From contig SZXV01000002.1 of NCBI GenBank assembly GCA_005862225.1, forward strand, positions 620,001 through 684,000: a stretch of DNA of 64,000 nucleotides, in the 5' to 3' direction. Below, in pieces: positions 48,808 to 58,207 of the stretch. The DNA is from Chlorobium sp. (GTDB lineage: Bacteria > Bacteroidota > Chlorobiia > Chlorobiales > Chlorobiaceae). A program made the translations under genes and the position numbers. The notes beneath the pieces are model-generated. The model had not been told where the DNA came from and did no database searches. It saw nothing but the letters and a program-made list of their open reading frames with translations. Positions within the stretch are counted from its first letter, which is position 1, and every line of letters starts with the position of its first letter.

Positions 48808-51003
48808 ATGATAGCACAGATAGGGAAAGATCATTACAATAAACTCCACGAGATACTCCAGCTTTCACGCAAGAATCTCAAAAATTTTGATGAATCACTG
48901 ATTCAGCGGGCGTTTTTTATGTGCTACCGGGCACACGAGGGAGAAAAAAGGGCTTCGGGGGAGCCGTTTTTCTTTCACCCGGTTGAAGTTGCCACTATTT
49001 TGCTTACGGAACTTCCGCTTGATGGTGTTTCAGTCGCGGCTGCTCTTCTGCACGATGTTATTGAGGACAGTGGCTATACTTACGAAGATATTGTTGCCGA
49101 ACTGGGTGTTGAGGTTGCTGAAATTGTGGAGGGTCTTACCAAGATCTCCGGTATCATGATCAATCGCGAGACGACGCAGGCGGAAGGATTTCGCAAGATG
49201 CTGCTCTCGATGGTCAAGGATATCAGGGTTATTCTCATCAAGTTTTGTGACCGTCTGCACAACATGAGGACCCTGGAATCACTGCCGGAGCATCGACGTC
49301 TTAAGATAGCTCTTGAAACCCGCGATATCTACGCTCCTCTTGCGCACCGTTTTGGCCTTGGAAAAATGAAGGTTGAGTTTGAGAATCTTGCACTCAAGTT
49401 CATTGATCCGGAGATGTTCGATTTTCTCGAACAGAAAATTCGTATGAGCAGGGGAGACAGGGTTAATTATCTTGCCAAAATGATTACTCCCATAAAAGCC
49501 GATCTTGCACAGCAGGGGTTCAAAGTGGAGGTGAATGGGCGGGCAAAGCATCTTTTTTCGATTTATAACAAGATGCGCAACAAGAATAAAACCTTTGAGG
49601 ATATTCATGATCTTTATGGTATAAGGGTAATTGTTGATACAGAGCGCATTGCTGACTGTTTTTCGATTTACGGCTTTATCACTCAGCAATATCCTCCTGT
49701 TCCGCAGTACTTCAAGGATTATATTTCAGTGCCAAAGCACAATGGGTATCAGTCTCTTCATTCGGCAATTATGGGTCCGAAAGGGCACATGGTTGAGCTG
49801 CAGATTCGGACGCAGCGCATGCATGAATTTGCAGAACTTGGTGTCGCGGCTCATTGGCGGTACAAGGAAAAGATATCAAGGGATGATGTCAACATTGATT
49901 CATTTCTTCGCTGGGCCCGGGAGCTGATCAAGGATGCTGATTCAGCGGCCTCTTTTATGGAGGGCTTCAAGCTCAATCTCTATCACGATGAGATCTACGT
50001 GTTTACTCCGAAAGGAGATATGAAGACCATGCCTGCCGCCGCCACTCCGATAGATTTCGCTTATGCCATCCATACTGAAATCGGCAACGGCTGTATTGGT
50101 GCCAAAGTGAACGGGAAGATTGTTCGTCTGAACGCGCAGCTTAAATCCGGCGACCGGGTTGAGATCATTACCTCAAAAAACCAGAAGCCAAAATCTGACT
50201 GGCTTAAAGTGGTCGTAACCCAGCGAGCCAAGCTGAAAATCCGCTCTGCCATTAATGAAGATCGGCGCCTGCAAATTGAGAAAGGGCGCGGGATGTGGGA
50301 GAAGATGGTTTCCGGCACCAAAAAACTGTTGTCGGACAATGATATTATCCAGCATGTAAAAGGATACGGCCTCAAAACCCCTGCTGATTTTTTCAGCGCT
50401 CTTGCCAGTCAGCAGATCAATGGCGAAGAGGTGATTGAACGAGCGAACAGTTCCCGTAAGGAGGAACCGGCACCAAAAACCTTTAATGATGAAGCGCGAG
50501 AGGTTGAGGATTATCTCCAGAAAGCCCGACATGAACAGGAAGAGGGTCTGCCTTCAAAAAAGGATGAGGTTGTTATTGCCGGTATGAACAATATCGCGTA
50601 TGCCTATGCGAACTGTTGCCAGCCAGTTCCCGGTGATGATGTGATTGGCTTTGTTACTGCTGATGGAGTCAAGATTCATCGTAAAAATTGTGTGAACGTC
50701 AGTAACGATAATCTCCTGAAAAGTGAGCGTATTGTATCGGTTTCCTGGAACCGGAAAGTCGAGACCGATTTTCTTGCGGGTATCAAGATCGTTGGCGAAG
50801 ACCGTTTGGGGATCATGAATCAACTTACAACAGTTATTTCCAAATTTGATACCAATATTCGTACGATTTCACTGAACGCCCACGATGGTATGTTTGTTGG
50901 CACTATGATGATTTATGTTCGGAATGCCGAAAAACTTAATACTCTGATGGAGAAACTGAAAAAAGTGCAGGGAATTTTTACTGTCGAACGGCTGATAAGC
51001 TGA
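48808..51003 (+). CDS. bifunctional (p)ppGpp synthetase/hydrolase (Rel/SpoT)
   Basis: Stringent-response enzyme. The 731-residue protein carries the HD hydrolase domain (VAAALLHDVIEDSGYTYEDI near residue 75-90 and FCDRLHNMRTL), the synthetase domain (about 230-345; KTFEDIHDLYGIRVIV, HNGYQSLHSAI), a TGS domain (about 390-450; IYVFTPKGDMKTMPAAATPIDFAYAIHTEIG), a helical/zinc-finger-like region with NCCQPVPGDDVIGF and HRKNCVN, and a C-terminal ACT domain. Motifs of both activities look intact. The start is on ATG after a 108-base gap from uvrB, with no clear ribosome site. The lemA-TPM genes lie downstream after 203 bases. Confidence 0.95.
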   Translation: MIAQIGKDHYNKLHEILQLSRKNLKNFDESLIQRAFFMCYRAHEGEKRASGEPFFFHPVEVATILLTELPLDGVSVAAALLHDVIEDSGYTYEDIVAELGVEVAEIVEGLTKISGIMINRETTQAEGFRKMLLSMVKDIRVILIKFCDRLHNMRTLESLPEHRRLKIALETRDIYAPLAHRFGLGKMKVEFENLALKFIDPEMFDFLEQKIRMSRGDRVNYLAKMITPIKADLAQQGFKVEVNGRAKHLFSIYNKMRNKNKTFEDIHDLYGIRVIVDTERIADCFSIYGFITQQYPPVPQYFKDYISVPKHNGYQSLHSAIMGPKGHMVELQIRTQRMHEFAELGVAAHWRYKEKISRDDVNIDSFLRWARELIKDADSAASFMEGFKLNLYHDEIYVFTPKGDMKTMPAAATPIDFAYAIHTEIGNGCIGAKVNGKIVRLNAQLKSGDRVEIITSKNQKPKSDWLKVVVTQRAKLKIRSAINEDRRLQIEKGRGMWEKMVSGTKKLLSDNDIIQHVKGYGLKTPADFFSALASQQINGEEVIERANSSRKEEPAPKTFNDEAREVEDYLQKARHEQEEGLPSKKDEVVIAGMNNIAYAYANCCQPVPGDDVIGFVTADGVKIHRKNCVNVSNDNLLKSERIVSVSWNRKVETDFLAGIKIVGEDRLGIMNQLTTVISKFDTNIRTISLNAHDGMFVGTMMIYVRNAEKLNTLMEKLKKVQGIFTVERLIS

Positions 51004-51206
51004 GAAGTCAGTAAACCATGGGAAAATGAATGTTATCATCCCGTGTTCCTTCCAGCTCAGCCGGAGCGTCATGCTGAAATATTTGCGGTCGTACAAGTTT
51101 CTAAGCTGCTTCGCGCGAGCGTGATACAGGAAGCTGGATGTCACCCATGGAAAAAAAGATGTGTTTATTTATAATGATGATATAACCCAACAGCAAGGAG
51201 ACAATT

Positions 51207-51794
51207 ATGAAATATTCAATGGCAAGGATTATTGCGTTTTTTCTTTTTTTCAGCACCATGTATGGCTGTGGATACAACAGCATCCAGCAGAATGAAGAGA
51301 CCGTAAACCGATCATGGGGAGATCTTGAATCCCAGTTGCAGCGAAGGGCCGATCTTGTGCCGAATCTTGTAGCAACGGTCAAGGGTGCTGCTAACTTTGA
51401 AAAGGAGACACTGACAGCGGTTGTCGAAGCAAGGGCAAAAGCCACCTCAATTCAGCTTACTCCCGAAATGCTCAGTGATCCGGCGGCCATGGCAAAGTTC
51501 CGCGAAGCTCAAGGTGGACTGACCTCAAGTCTGTCGCGCCTTATGGTGGCTGTCGAGCGTTATCCTGAACTCAAGGCAAACCAGAACTTCCGCGACCTGC
51601 AGAATCAGCTTGAGGGAACTGAAAACCGTATAAGTGTCGCCCGTCAGCGATATAACGGGGCGGTTGAAACCTTCAACTTCTCAATCAGGAAGTTTCCGAA
51701 TTCCATGACAAACTCTCTGTTGCTTAAACTGAAAGCCAAAGAGTATTTCAAGGCTGACGAGGCTGCCAAAGTTGTACCAACGGTTAAATTCTGA
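51207..51794 (+). CDS. lemA: LemA family lipoprotein
   Basis: A 195-residue LemA-family protein. The N-terminal hydrophobic segment ends in TMYGCGYN, a lipoprotein-like Cys near residue 24, followed by [32 protein letters not shown], the family hallmark, and long helices. The molecular role is not settled; LemA genes often neighbour TPM-domain genes, as here. A strong aaggag site precedes the start by 7 bases. Its TGA stop overlaps the ATG of the next gene (TGATG), which points to translational coupling. Confidence 0.92.
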   Translation: MKYSMARIIAFFLFFSTMYGCGYNSIQQNEETVNRSWGDLESQLQRRADLVPNLVATVKGAANFEKETLTAVVEARAKATSIQLTPEMLSDPAAMAKFREAQGGLTSSLSRLMVAVERYPELKANQNFRDLQNQLEGTENRISVARQRYNGAVETFNFSIRKFPNSMTNSLLLKLKAKEYFKADEAAKVVPTVKF

Positions 51795-52570
51795 TGACAC
51801 TTGCTCACATGTATCGGTTCATGAAGCATAGGTCGGGGGCATCCCTATTGCTTTTTATGCTTATGCAGGTTGTGTCGTTCAGCAACCTGAAAGCAATCCC
51901 TGTGCCAGCTCTGACAGGACGGATTAACGATTATGCCTCCATGATATCAGCGCCGGTCAGGGCAGACCTTGAGACGAAACTTGAGCAGCTCGAAGCTGCA
52001 GAGTCAACACAGATTGTCATTCTGACCGTTCCGTCACTTCAGGGCGATCCAGTCGAAGATTTTTCAATAAGAGTTGCCGAGGCATGGAAGATAGGTCACA
52101 AAGGTTCCGACAATGGTGTGCTGCTTATTGTTTCAAGGGATGACCACAAGGTGCGTATTGAGGTTGGTTACGGTCTTGAAGGCAAGCTGACCGATCTTCT
52201 TGCTGGTCGAATTATTAACGACGAGATTGTTCCAGAATTCAAGACAGGTCAGTTTGATGCAGGCTTCACCACTGGAGTTGCATCACTTATTGCGGCAGTT
52301 CATGGAGAGTACAAGGCACGGCCACAGGCAAAACAAAACAAAGGCAAACCGTCATTTCCCCTGCTTACCATTATTCTGCTTGTGTTCTACTTTCTCAGCC
52401 AGATTTTCCGTGGTCACAGGGGCGGTGGAATGATGAGTGGTGGTCTTGGTGGTGGGTTTTATGGCGGTGGCGGCAGTTTCGGTGGCGGCAGTTTCGGTGG
52501 CGGTGGAGGAGGAGGCTTCGGTGGCGGCGGCGGTGGTTTTGGCGGCGGCGGCGCATCAGGGGATTGGTAA
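51794..52570 (+). CDS. TPM-domain membrane protein (YgcG family)
   Basis: A 258-residue protein with a signal peptide (about 10-35), a TPM domain (about 42-175; GRINDYASMISAPVRADLETKLEQLE, TQIVILTVPSLQG, DNGVLLIVSRDDHKVRIEVGYGLEG), one transmembrane segment (about 192-208) and a Gly-rich tail ending GGGGASGDW, the standard ending of this family. TPM domains were proposed as phosphatase-like or as protein-folding and membrane-repair factors; the true function is open. Translation is coupled to lemA by overlap, and another TPM gene follows after 23 bases, so lemA and the two TPM genes form one unit. Confidence 0.9.
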   Translation: MTLAHMYRFMKHRSGASLLLFMLMQVVSFSNLKAIPVPALTGRINDYASMISAPVRADLETKLEQLEAAESTQIVILTVPSLQGDPVEDFSIRVAEAWKIGHKGSDNGVLLIVSRDDHKVRIEVGYGLEGKLTDLLAGRIINDEIVPEFKTGQFDAGFTTGVASLIAAVHGEYKARPQAKQNKGKPSFPLLTIILLVFYFLSQIFRGHRGGGMMSGGLGGGFYGGGGSFGGGSFGGGGGGGFGGGGGGFGGGGASGDW

Positions 52571-52593
52571 ATTCCACATAAAAAAAACTGAAA

Positions 52594-53253
52594 ATGAGTG
52601 ATCCGGCAGAAAAATTTCTTACCGCTGAAGGGCGGCTTCATATAGAGTCGCATATCGCGGAGGCTGAAAAGCGTACCTCTGGAGAAATTGTTGTCATGGT
52701 GGTGCCTTCAAGTTACCGCTATCCTCTTGCATCGATGCTCGGTAGTTTGCTTCTGGCGATGCTCATTGCCATTGCTGCGACATTGTTTATCGAGATAGAG
52801 AAATTTATCGGGAATGAGAGTATCTGGTTCTTTCCTGCCGTATTCAGTTTCTCGTTCATCCTCTTCCACGAACTGATCAAGCGTGTCCCTCTCTTTAAGC
52901 GTTTGTTTGTTAAAGACTCAGACATGAAGGAGGAGGTTGAAGAGGCGGCTATTCACTCTTTTTATCGAAGAAATATCAATAATACCGCTGATCATACAGG
53001 TGTTCTCATCTACATTTCACTGTTCGAGCGAAAAGTTCGTGTGGTTGCCGATAGAGGCATTAACAAAAAAGTTGACCAGAATGTCTGGCAGGAGATTGTT
53101 AACATCATCACAGCAGGTATTCGCGCAAAAGCACAGGCGCAAGCCATTGTTGCCGCAGTTGACCGGTGTGCTGCTATTCTTTCCACCCATTTTCCTCTGA
53201 AAGCTGGTGATCGCAATGAGCTTGGCAACGAGGTTATTATTGGCAGAGATTAA
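52594..53253 (+). CDS. second TPM-domain membrane protein
   Basis: A 219-residue protein with TPM features: ESHIAEAEKRTSGEIVVMVVPSS at the N-terminus and TGVLIYISLFERKVRVVADRGINKKVD later. Two transmembrane segments lie between (about 46-66 and 72-92), inserted within the TPM-like domain. There is no signal peptide and no Gly-rich tail, unlike its neighbour. It is the third gene of the lemA cluster. A role at the membrane with LemA is inferred from the clustering. Confidence 0.82.
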   Translation: MSDPAEKFLTAEGRLHIESHIAEAEKRTSGEIVVMVVPSSYRYPLASMLGSLLLAMLIAIAATLFIEIEKFIGNESIWFFPAVFSFSFILFHELIKRVPLFKRLFVKDSDMKEEVEEAAIHSFYRRNINNTADHTGVLIYISLFERKVRVVADRGINKKVDQNVWQEIVNIITAGIRAKAQAQAIVAAVDRCAAILSTHFPLKAGDRNELGNEVIIGRD

Positions 53254-53337
53254 AAAGAAATCGTTTTGATTATTCTGTTTAAATGTTTTTTTACAGTCAG
53301 TTGTAACATTGCTCAATAACTATAGGACAGGTTCGTT

Positions 53338-54435
53338 ATGAAAAAAACAGCATTGTACCCCTGGCATGAACAGGCTGGAGCTAAAATTATTGATTTTGGT
53401 GGCTACCTGATGCCAGTGCAGTATACGGGAATTATTGCCGAGCATAATGCTGTCCGGAGCGTTGCGGGAATTTTTGACGTGTCGCACATGGGCAACTTTT
53501 ATGTGAGGGGGCGTCTGGCCAAGGATTTTCTTCAGTACATGACGACGAACGATCTTGATATGGCCCAGGATGGCCAGGCGCAGTACAATCTCATGCTCTA
53601 TCCGAGTGGAGGCATTGTTGACGATCTTATTATCTATCGTATTGACAGCGAAACATTTTTCCTTATTGTTAACGCAAGCAATGCGCCGAAAGATTTTGAG
53701 TGGTTGCAGCAGCATACAGGAGCTTTTGAAGGTGTTGAGCTTGAGGACCATACGGATCGCCTTTCCCTGATTGCCCTGCAAGGGCCGCAGGCTCTGGATA
53801 TTCTTGCTCCTGTTTTTCCTTCGGTTGATGTTGAGTCGCTTGGCTCATTTCAGTTTTGTTCAACCTTTTTTCAAGGGGCAGAGGTGATTATCGCCCGAAC
53901 AGGATATACTGGTGAAAAAGGTGTGGAGATCTGTTTGCCCAATGAAGTGGCCATATCGTTATGGGAAGCTCTCATTGCAGCAGGAAAAGAGTCTGGTATT
54001 CAACCAATTGGACTTGGTGCTCGCGACACCCTGCGGCTTGAGATGGGATACTCACTGTATGGTCATGAGATTGACCAGGATATCAATCCTCTTGAAGCTC
54101 GACTGAAGTGGGTGGTAAAAATGAACAAGGGGCATTTTATTGGCAGGGAAGCGTGCCAGCAGGTTATGACTAATCTGCAAAGAGGAGTTGCCGGTTTTAT
54201 TCTGGATGGTCGTATCCTTCCGCGACAGCATTTCAAGGTATACAATTCCGATCGTCAGGAAATCGGCTGGGTGTGCAGTGGAACCCTTTCCCCCACATTA
54301 CAGAAGCCAGTGGGAACCTGTAATATTGTGCGCGAATACATTACCCCTGGAACCCCCATACTGGTTGAAGTTCGTGGCGCGCTTCATACGGGAGAGATAG
54401 CTGCCCTTCCGTTTATTACAACGTCATTGGGATAA
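53338..54435 (+). CDS. gcvT: aminomethyltransferase (glycine cleavage system T protein)
   Basis: Transfers the aminomethyl carbon from the H protein lipoyl arm to tetrahydrofolate, releasing ammonia. The 365-residue protein has [20 protein letters not shown] near the N-terminus, [33 protein letters not shown] and [16 protein letters not shown]. The start lies after a ggacagg site. The rest of the glycine cleavage genes are not in the window, and I see no glycine riboswitch in the 84-base upstream gap. ftsK follows after 36 bases. Confidence 0.96.
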   Translation: MKKTALYPWHEQAGAKIIDFGGYLMPVQYTGIIAEHNAVRSVAGIFDVSHMGNFYVRGRLAKDFLQYMTTNDLDMAQDGQAQYNLMLYPSGGIVDDLIIYRIDSETFFLIVNASNAPKDFEWLQQHTGAFEGVELEDHTDRLSLIALQGPQALDILAPVFPSVDVESLGSFQFCSTFFQGAEVIIARTGYTGEKGVEICLPNEVAISLWEALIAAGKESGIQPIGLGARDTLRLEMGYSLYGHEIDQDINPLEARLKWVVKMNKGHFIGREACQQVMTNLQRGVAGFILDGRILPRQHFKVYNSDRQEIGWVCSGTLSPTLQKPVGTCNIVREYITPGTPILVEVRGALHTGEIAALPFITTSLG

Positions 54436-54471
54436 AAGCAAGCTGGAAATAAAGAGGATTGTACGGTAAAT

Positions 54472-56886
54472 ATGAAAAAAAAGAGTAACGGCGCCACAGC
54501 AAAGCCTCTTGACATGAAGGCGCTGAAAAAAGAGATCATCGGCATTGTCTTTATGCTGGCCTCACTTTTTCTGATTGGCGCCGTATTGAGCTTTAATCCT
54601 TATGATGAGGTCAGTTACGGTACGCTTGCCTGGTACGATATTTTTAGTAATGCAGCAAGGGATGCCGCAGAAAACATTCACAATCCATTTGGATTATTTG
54701 GAGCAAGACTTTCTGCGTTTTTTATCCACTCCGCTCTTGGCTATATGGTTATTGTACCAATAACCTCATTTTTTTTCTGGGGCTTATCGTTATTGCAGGC
54801 AAAAAGTCTTAAACCGGCGATTCTGTTTTTTCTTTACAGTGTTCTTATGTCGATTGATGTCGCCAGCATGTTTGGTCTTACTTCTGAACCATTCAGTGAT
54901 CTTATGGCGGGTGCAATTGGCAGAATGCTTGCAGTGCTTTTATCCACGGTTATTGGTTTTTACGGCGCATGGATTTTTCTTGGCGTTATTGCTCTGGTGT
55001 TGACTTTTTATATGGGCCGAGGGATGCTTTCCACGATCATGAGAACAGGGAGCATCCTGAAAAACGGTTTCAGCAAGTTATTTGCTGTTTTGAGGTCAAA
55101 ACGTGAAGAGAGACGAAAAAAAAAAGCCGCACAGCAAAGACTGAAAGAGGGAAAAAAAAAGAGGGTAGATCTTAAAAAACAAGAACAGGAACGGCATGCC
55201 GTCATCCCTGATAAGCGCGCTCCCTCTCCCCATCCCATCAAGGGTGAACGTGTACAGCCAGACTCTTCATTACCAGAGTTGTCACCTGTCGAGGTGGCTG
55301 GATTGGCCCATATCCCTGAAGTTGCCGGTGAACCTGAAATGATTATTTATAAGGGTGTTCGTGAAAAAGAGGCCGATCTTGATGAGCGCAAGCTGAAAGT
55401 GCAGACCAAGGACAGGGAGGCTTATCGTTTTCCATCCATTGACCTTCTGGAAAAAGTACCTGATGATGATGATCGGATTGATGAGCATCATCTTGCAGAG
55501 AGCAAACGCAAGCTGCTTGAAAAGCTCAGGATTTACAAGATTGAGGTCAAGAGAATTTCTACGACAGTCGGTCCCCGTGTGACACTGTTCGAACTTGAGC
55601 TTGAGCCGGATGTCAAGGTCAGCAGGGTTAAATCACTTGAAAATGATCTTGCGATGGCGCTCTCGGCCAGAGGAATTCGCATTATTGCCCCTATTCCCGG
55701 CAAAAATGCGGTTGGTGTCGAGATTCCCAACAGCAAGCCAAAAACAGTTTGGCTTCGCTCAGTGTTGCAAGTTGAAAAATTCAAGAACAGCACCATGATG
55801 CTGCCGATTGTGCTTGGCAAAACAATAGCAAATGAAGTTTGTATTGCCGATCTGGCCACGATGCCTCATCTGCTGATTGCGGGCGCAACCGGAGCTGGAA
55901 AATCCGTCTGTATCAATGTTATTATCTCCAGCCTGCTTTATGCGTGCAGTCCCGACAAAGTCAAGTTTGTGATGATTGATCCAAAAAGAGTTGAGCTTTT
56001 TCAGTACCAGCATCTGAAAAACCATTTTCTCATGCGTTTCCCCGGGATTGAAGAGCAGATTATCACTGATCCACAGAAGGCAGTGTATGCACTCAGGTGC
56101 GTGGTCAAGGAGATGGAGCTCCGTTATGAAACCCTTGAGAAGGCAGGTGTTCGTAATATCGGCGACCATAACCGTCGTATGCCGGAGGAGGCACTTCCCT
56201 ATATTGTGGTCGTTATTGATGAACTTGCCGATCTTATGATTACGGCCGGAAGGGAGGTCGAGGAACCGATCATCCGGATAGCCCAGCTTGCGCGAGCCGT
56301 CGGCATTCACCTTATTGTGGCGACTCAGCGTCCTTCAGTCGATGTTATTACCGGGATTATCAAGGCGAACTTTCCCGCCAGAATTGCTTTCCAGGTTGCC
56401 AGCCGGGTTGATTCCCGCACGATTCTTGACGGTTCAGGCGCAGAGCAGCTTCTTGGCAACGGTGACATGCTCTATCAGCCATCGAATCAACCGAAATCGA
56501 TGCGTATTCAGGGGCCTTATGTCTCGTCCGGTGAGGTTGAAGAGATTACCTCTTTCATTGGTTCCCAGCATGCTCTGAAAAACATCTATATGCTTCCTGT
56601 TCCGGATGCGCAGAAGGGCAATGGGATGCAGGCTTCCGGTTATCAGGAAAAAGAGGGAAGAGACACCATGTTTGAGGAGGCAGCAAGACTTGTGGTGACG
56701 CATCAGCAGGCAAGTGTTTCCTTGCTGCAAAGACGTCTGAGGCTGGGATTCAGCAGAGCGGGACGAGTGATGGATCAGCTTCAGTTCAGCGGGATTGTGG
56801 GGGAGGCTGACGGTAGTAAAGCAAGGGAAGTCCTCATTCATAATGAAGACTCCCTGGAACTTTTATTGAGAAATCTTGACAGGTAA
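54472..56886 (+). CDS. ftsK: DNA translocase FtsK/SpoIIIE
   Basis: Septal DNA pump that clears chromosome ends during division. The 804-residue protein has an N-terminal membrane domain with about four segments (about 23-190), a basic, charged linker (about 195-330; RSKREERRKKKAAQQRLKEGKKKR), the motor domain with Walker A GATGAGKSVC (about 470) and Walker B VVIDELADLM, and a C-terminal winged-helix gamma domain (LLQRRLRLGFSRAGRVMDQL) that reads orientation sequences. It is shorter than E. coli FtsK because the linker is short. It converges with the nfu gene. Confidence 0.96.
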   Translation: MKKKSNGATAKPLDMKALKKEIIGIVFMLASLFLIGAVLSFNPYDEVSYGTLAWYDIFSNAARDAAENIHNPFGLFGARLSAFFIHSALGYMVIVPITSFFFWGLSLLQAKSLKPAILFFLYSVLMSIDVASMFGLTSEPFSDLMAGAIGRMLAVLLSTVIGFYGAWIFLGVIALVLTFYMGRGMLSTIMRTGSILKNGFSKLFAVLRSKREERRKKKAAQQRLKEGKKKRVDLKKQEQERHAVIPDKRAPSPHPIKGERVQPDSSLPELSPVEVAGLAHIPEVAGEPEMIIYKGVREKEADLDERKLKVQTKDREAYRFPSIDLLEKVPDDDDRIDEHHLAESKRKLLEKLRIYKIEVKRISTTVGPRVTLFELELEPDVKVSRVKSLENDLAMALSARGIRIIAPIPGKNAVGVEIPNSKPKTVWLRSVLQVEKFKNSTMMLPIVLGKTIANEVCIADLATMPHLLIAGATGAGKSVCINVIISSLLYACSPDKVKFVMIDPKRVELFQYQHLKNHFLMRFPGIEEQIITDPQKAVYALRCVVKEMELRYETLEKAGVRNIGDHNRRMPEEALPYIVVVIDELADLMITAGREVEEPIIRIAQLARAVGIHLIVATQRPSVDVITGIIKANFPARIAFQVASRVDSRTILDGSGAEQLLGNGDMLYQPSNQPKSMRIQGPYVSSGEVEEITSFIGSQHALKNIYMLPVPDAQKGNGMQASGYQEKEGRDTMFEEAARLVVTHQQASVSLLQRRLRLGFSRAGRVMDQLQFSGIVGEADGSKAREVLIHNEDSLELLLRNLDR

Positions 56887-56891
56887 GATTT

Positions 56892-57152
56892 TTACACTGA
56901 TTCAACTCGTACAATTTCCGGAATTGCTTTTTTGATCGCCTGTTCAACGCCAGCACGAAGAGTAAGGGTGCTCATCGGACATGAACCACATGCGCCAAGC
57001 AGTTTAACATCAACGACCATATCTTTGCTGATGCCGACAAGCTGACAATCTCCTCCGTCAACTTGCAGGTATGGGCGTACGGTTTCAAGTGCGGCAATAA
57101 CCCTGTCGTAGAGCGCATCGCTGTTAGGCAGATAATCCTTACTGGTGCTCAT
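56892..57152 (-). CDS. NifU-like C-terminal domain protein (Fe-S carrier)
   Basis: An 86-residue stand-alone Nfu domain. VRPYLQVDGGDCQLVGI is followed by LLGACGSCPMSTLTLRAGVEQAI, where the CxxC pair holds a transferable Fe-S cluster between two monomers. It lies downstream of mrp on the same strand, matching an Fe-S delivery role. The N-terminus (MSTSKDYLPNSDALYDRV) is short and normal. Confidence 0.92.
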   Translation of the reverse strand: MSTSKDYLPNSDALYDRVIAALETVRPYLQVDGGDCQLVGISKDMVVDVKLLGACGSCPMSTLTLRAGVEQAIKKAIPEIVRVESV

Positions 57153-57261
57153 GGTATAATGTGTTTACAATGATAGAAAATTATGGTTACTTCGTCATTC
57201 ACAGACCTTAATATCAAACCTGCTGTGCAAAAAAACAATATCAAAGTGATGATAGTTCCTC

Positions 57262-58149
57262 TTACTGTTGCGCGGCCCTCATCATTGAAACCATTCGGAC
57301 AACCTCTGTTGCGCTTTGCCTGATCGCTTTCGATGTTGCTGATTCGGGATGGCTGAGCATATAGGGCTCCCCGTTATCACCGCCTTCACGGATGGCCCTG
57401 TCAATCGGAACAGATCCGAGGAAAGGCACTCCATTGGTTTTGGCAAATATTTCTCCTCCATGCCTGCCGAAAATATAATCTTTGGTACCATCCGGAAGCT
57501 CGTAGTAGCTCATGTTTTCCACCAGCCCGAGAATGGGAACATTGACTTTTCGGAACATACTGACGGCTTTTGAGACATCAGCCATGGCAACATCCTGAGG
57601 TGTTGTGACAATAACCGCTCCAGTCAACGACACCGTATGGGCAATGGTGATCTGGATATCTCCTGTGCCAGGAGGAAGGTCAAAAATCAGGTAATCAAGG
57701 TCACCCCACTCCACGTCACTGATAAACTGCTTGATCGCGCTGGAGACCATGGGGCCGCGCCAGATCACTGCGGTATCGATATCGATCAGAAAGCCGATCG
57801 ACATCAGCTTCACACCGTATTTTTCAAGTGGGACAAGATTTTTTTCCACCACATCCGGTTTGGCATCAACGAGCCCGAACATCGTTGGAATGCTTGGTCC
57901 GTAAAGATCGGCATCAATCAAACCCACTTTTGCGCCTGTCTGGGCAAGGCTGATCGCAAGGTTAACGGCAAAGGTCGATTTTCCAACGCCACCCTTGCCT
58001 GAAGCAATGGCAATAATATTCTTTACCTGTTGCAGCGGACGGTTGTTATTGCAGTGCTGATGGCCGCAGGATGAATGTGATGATGATGAATGATTGTTGC
58101 CTTGGTGGCTGCAGGATGAATGTGTGGATTCATCATGTACTGTAGACAT
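57262..58149 (-). CDS. mrp: Mrp/NBP35-family P-loop ATPase, Fe-S carrier
   Basis: Iron-sulfur carrier ATPase. The core has the deviant Walker A SGKGGVGKST (about 49-58), GLIDADLYGPSIPTMFG, WRGPM, DLPPGTGDIQ and GLVENMSYY. The CxxC that follows ENMSYF in ApbC-like proteins is absent here (ELPDGTKDYIF), as in Bacteroidota-type proteins. The usual N-terminal MIP18-like domain is replaced by 35 residues rich in His, Ser and Cys (SSCGHQHC), a possible metal-binding tail. The 295-residue length follows from this. It lies between der and nfu on the same strand. Confidence 0.93.
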   Translation of the reverse strand: MSTVHDESTHSSCSHQGNNHSSSSHSSCGHQHCNNNRPLQQVKNIIAIASGKGGVGKSTFAVNLAISLAQTGAKVGLIDADLYGPSIPTMFGLVDAKPDVVEKNLVPLEKYGVKLMSIGFLIDIDTAVIWRGPMVSSAIKQFISDVEWGDLDYLIFDLPPGTGDIQITIAHTVSLTGAVIVTTPQDVAMADVSKAVSMFRKVNVPILGLVENMSYYELPDGTKDYIFGRHGGEIFAKTNGVPFLGSVPIDRAIREGGDNGEPYMLSHPESATSKAIRQSATEVVRMVSMMRAAQQ

Positions 58150-58207
58150 AGAGTGTAGAGTTTGATATTACAGAAAAAATATAATCGGCATGGTAAAGTT
58201 CAAAAGA

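Noticed and set aside
51004-51206. Two CCATGG palindromes and a CCAGCT/AGCTGG pair before lemA
   Set aside because: The arms are short and poorly placed; I could not build a convincing RNA structure or repeat family from them.
53254-53337. Possible glycine riboswitch before gcvT
   Set aside because: The 84-base gap is too short and lacks the conserved aptamer core.
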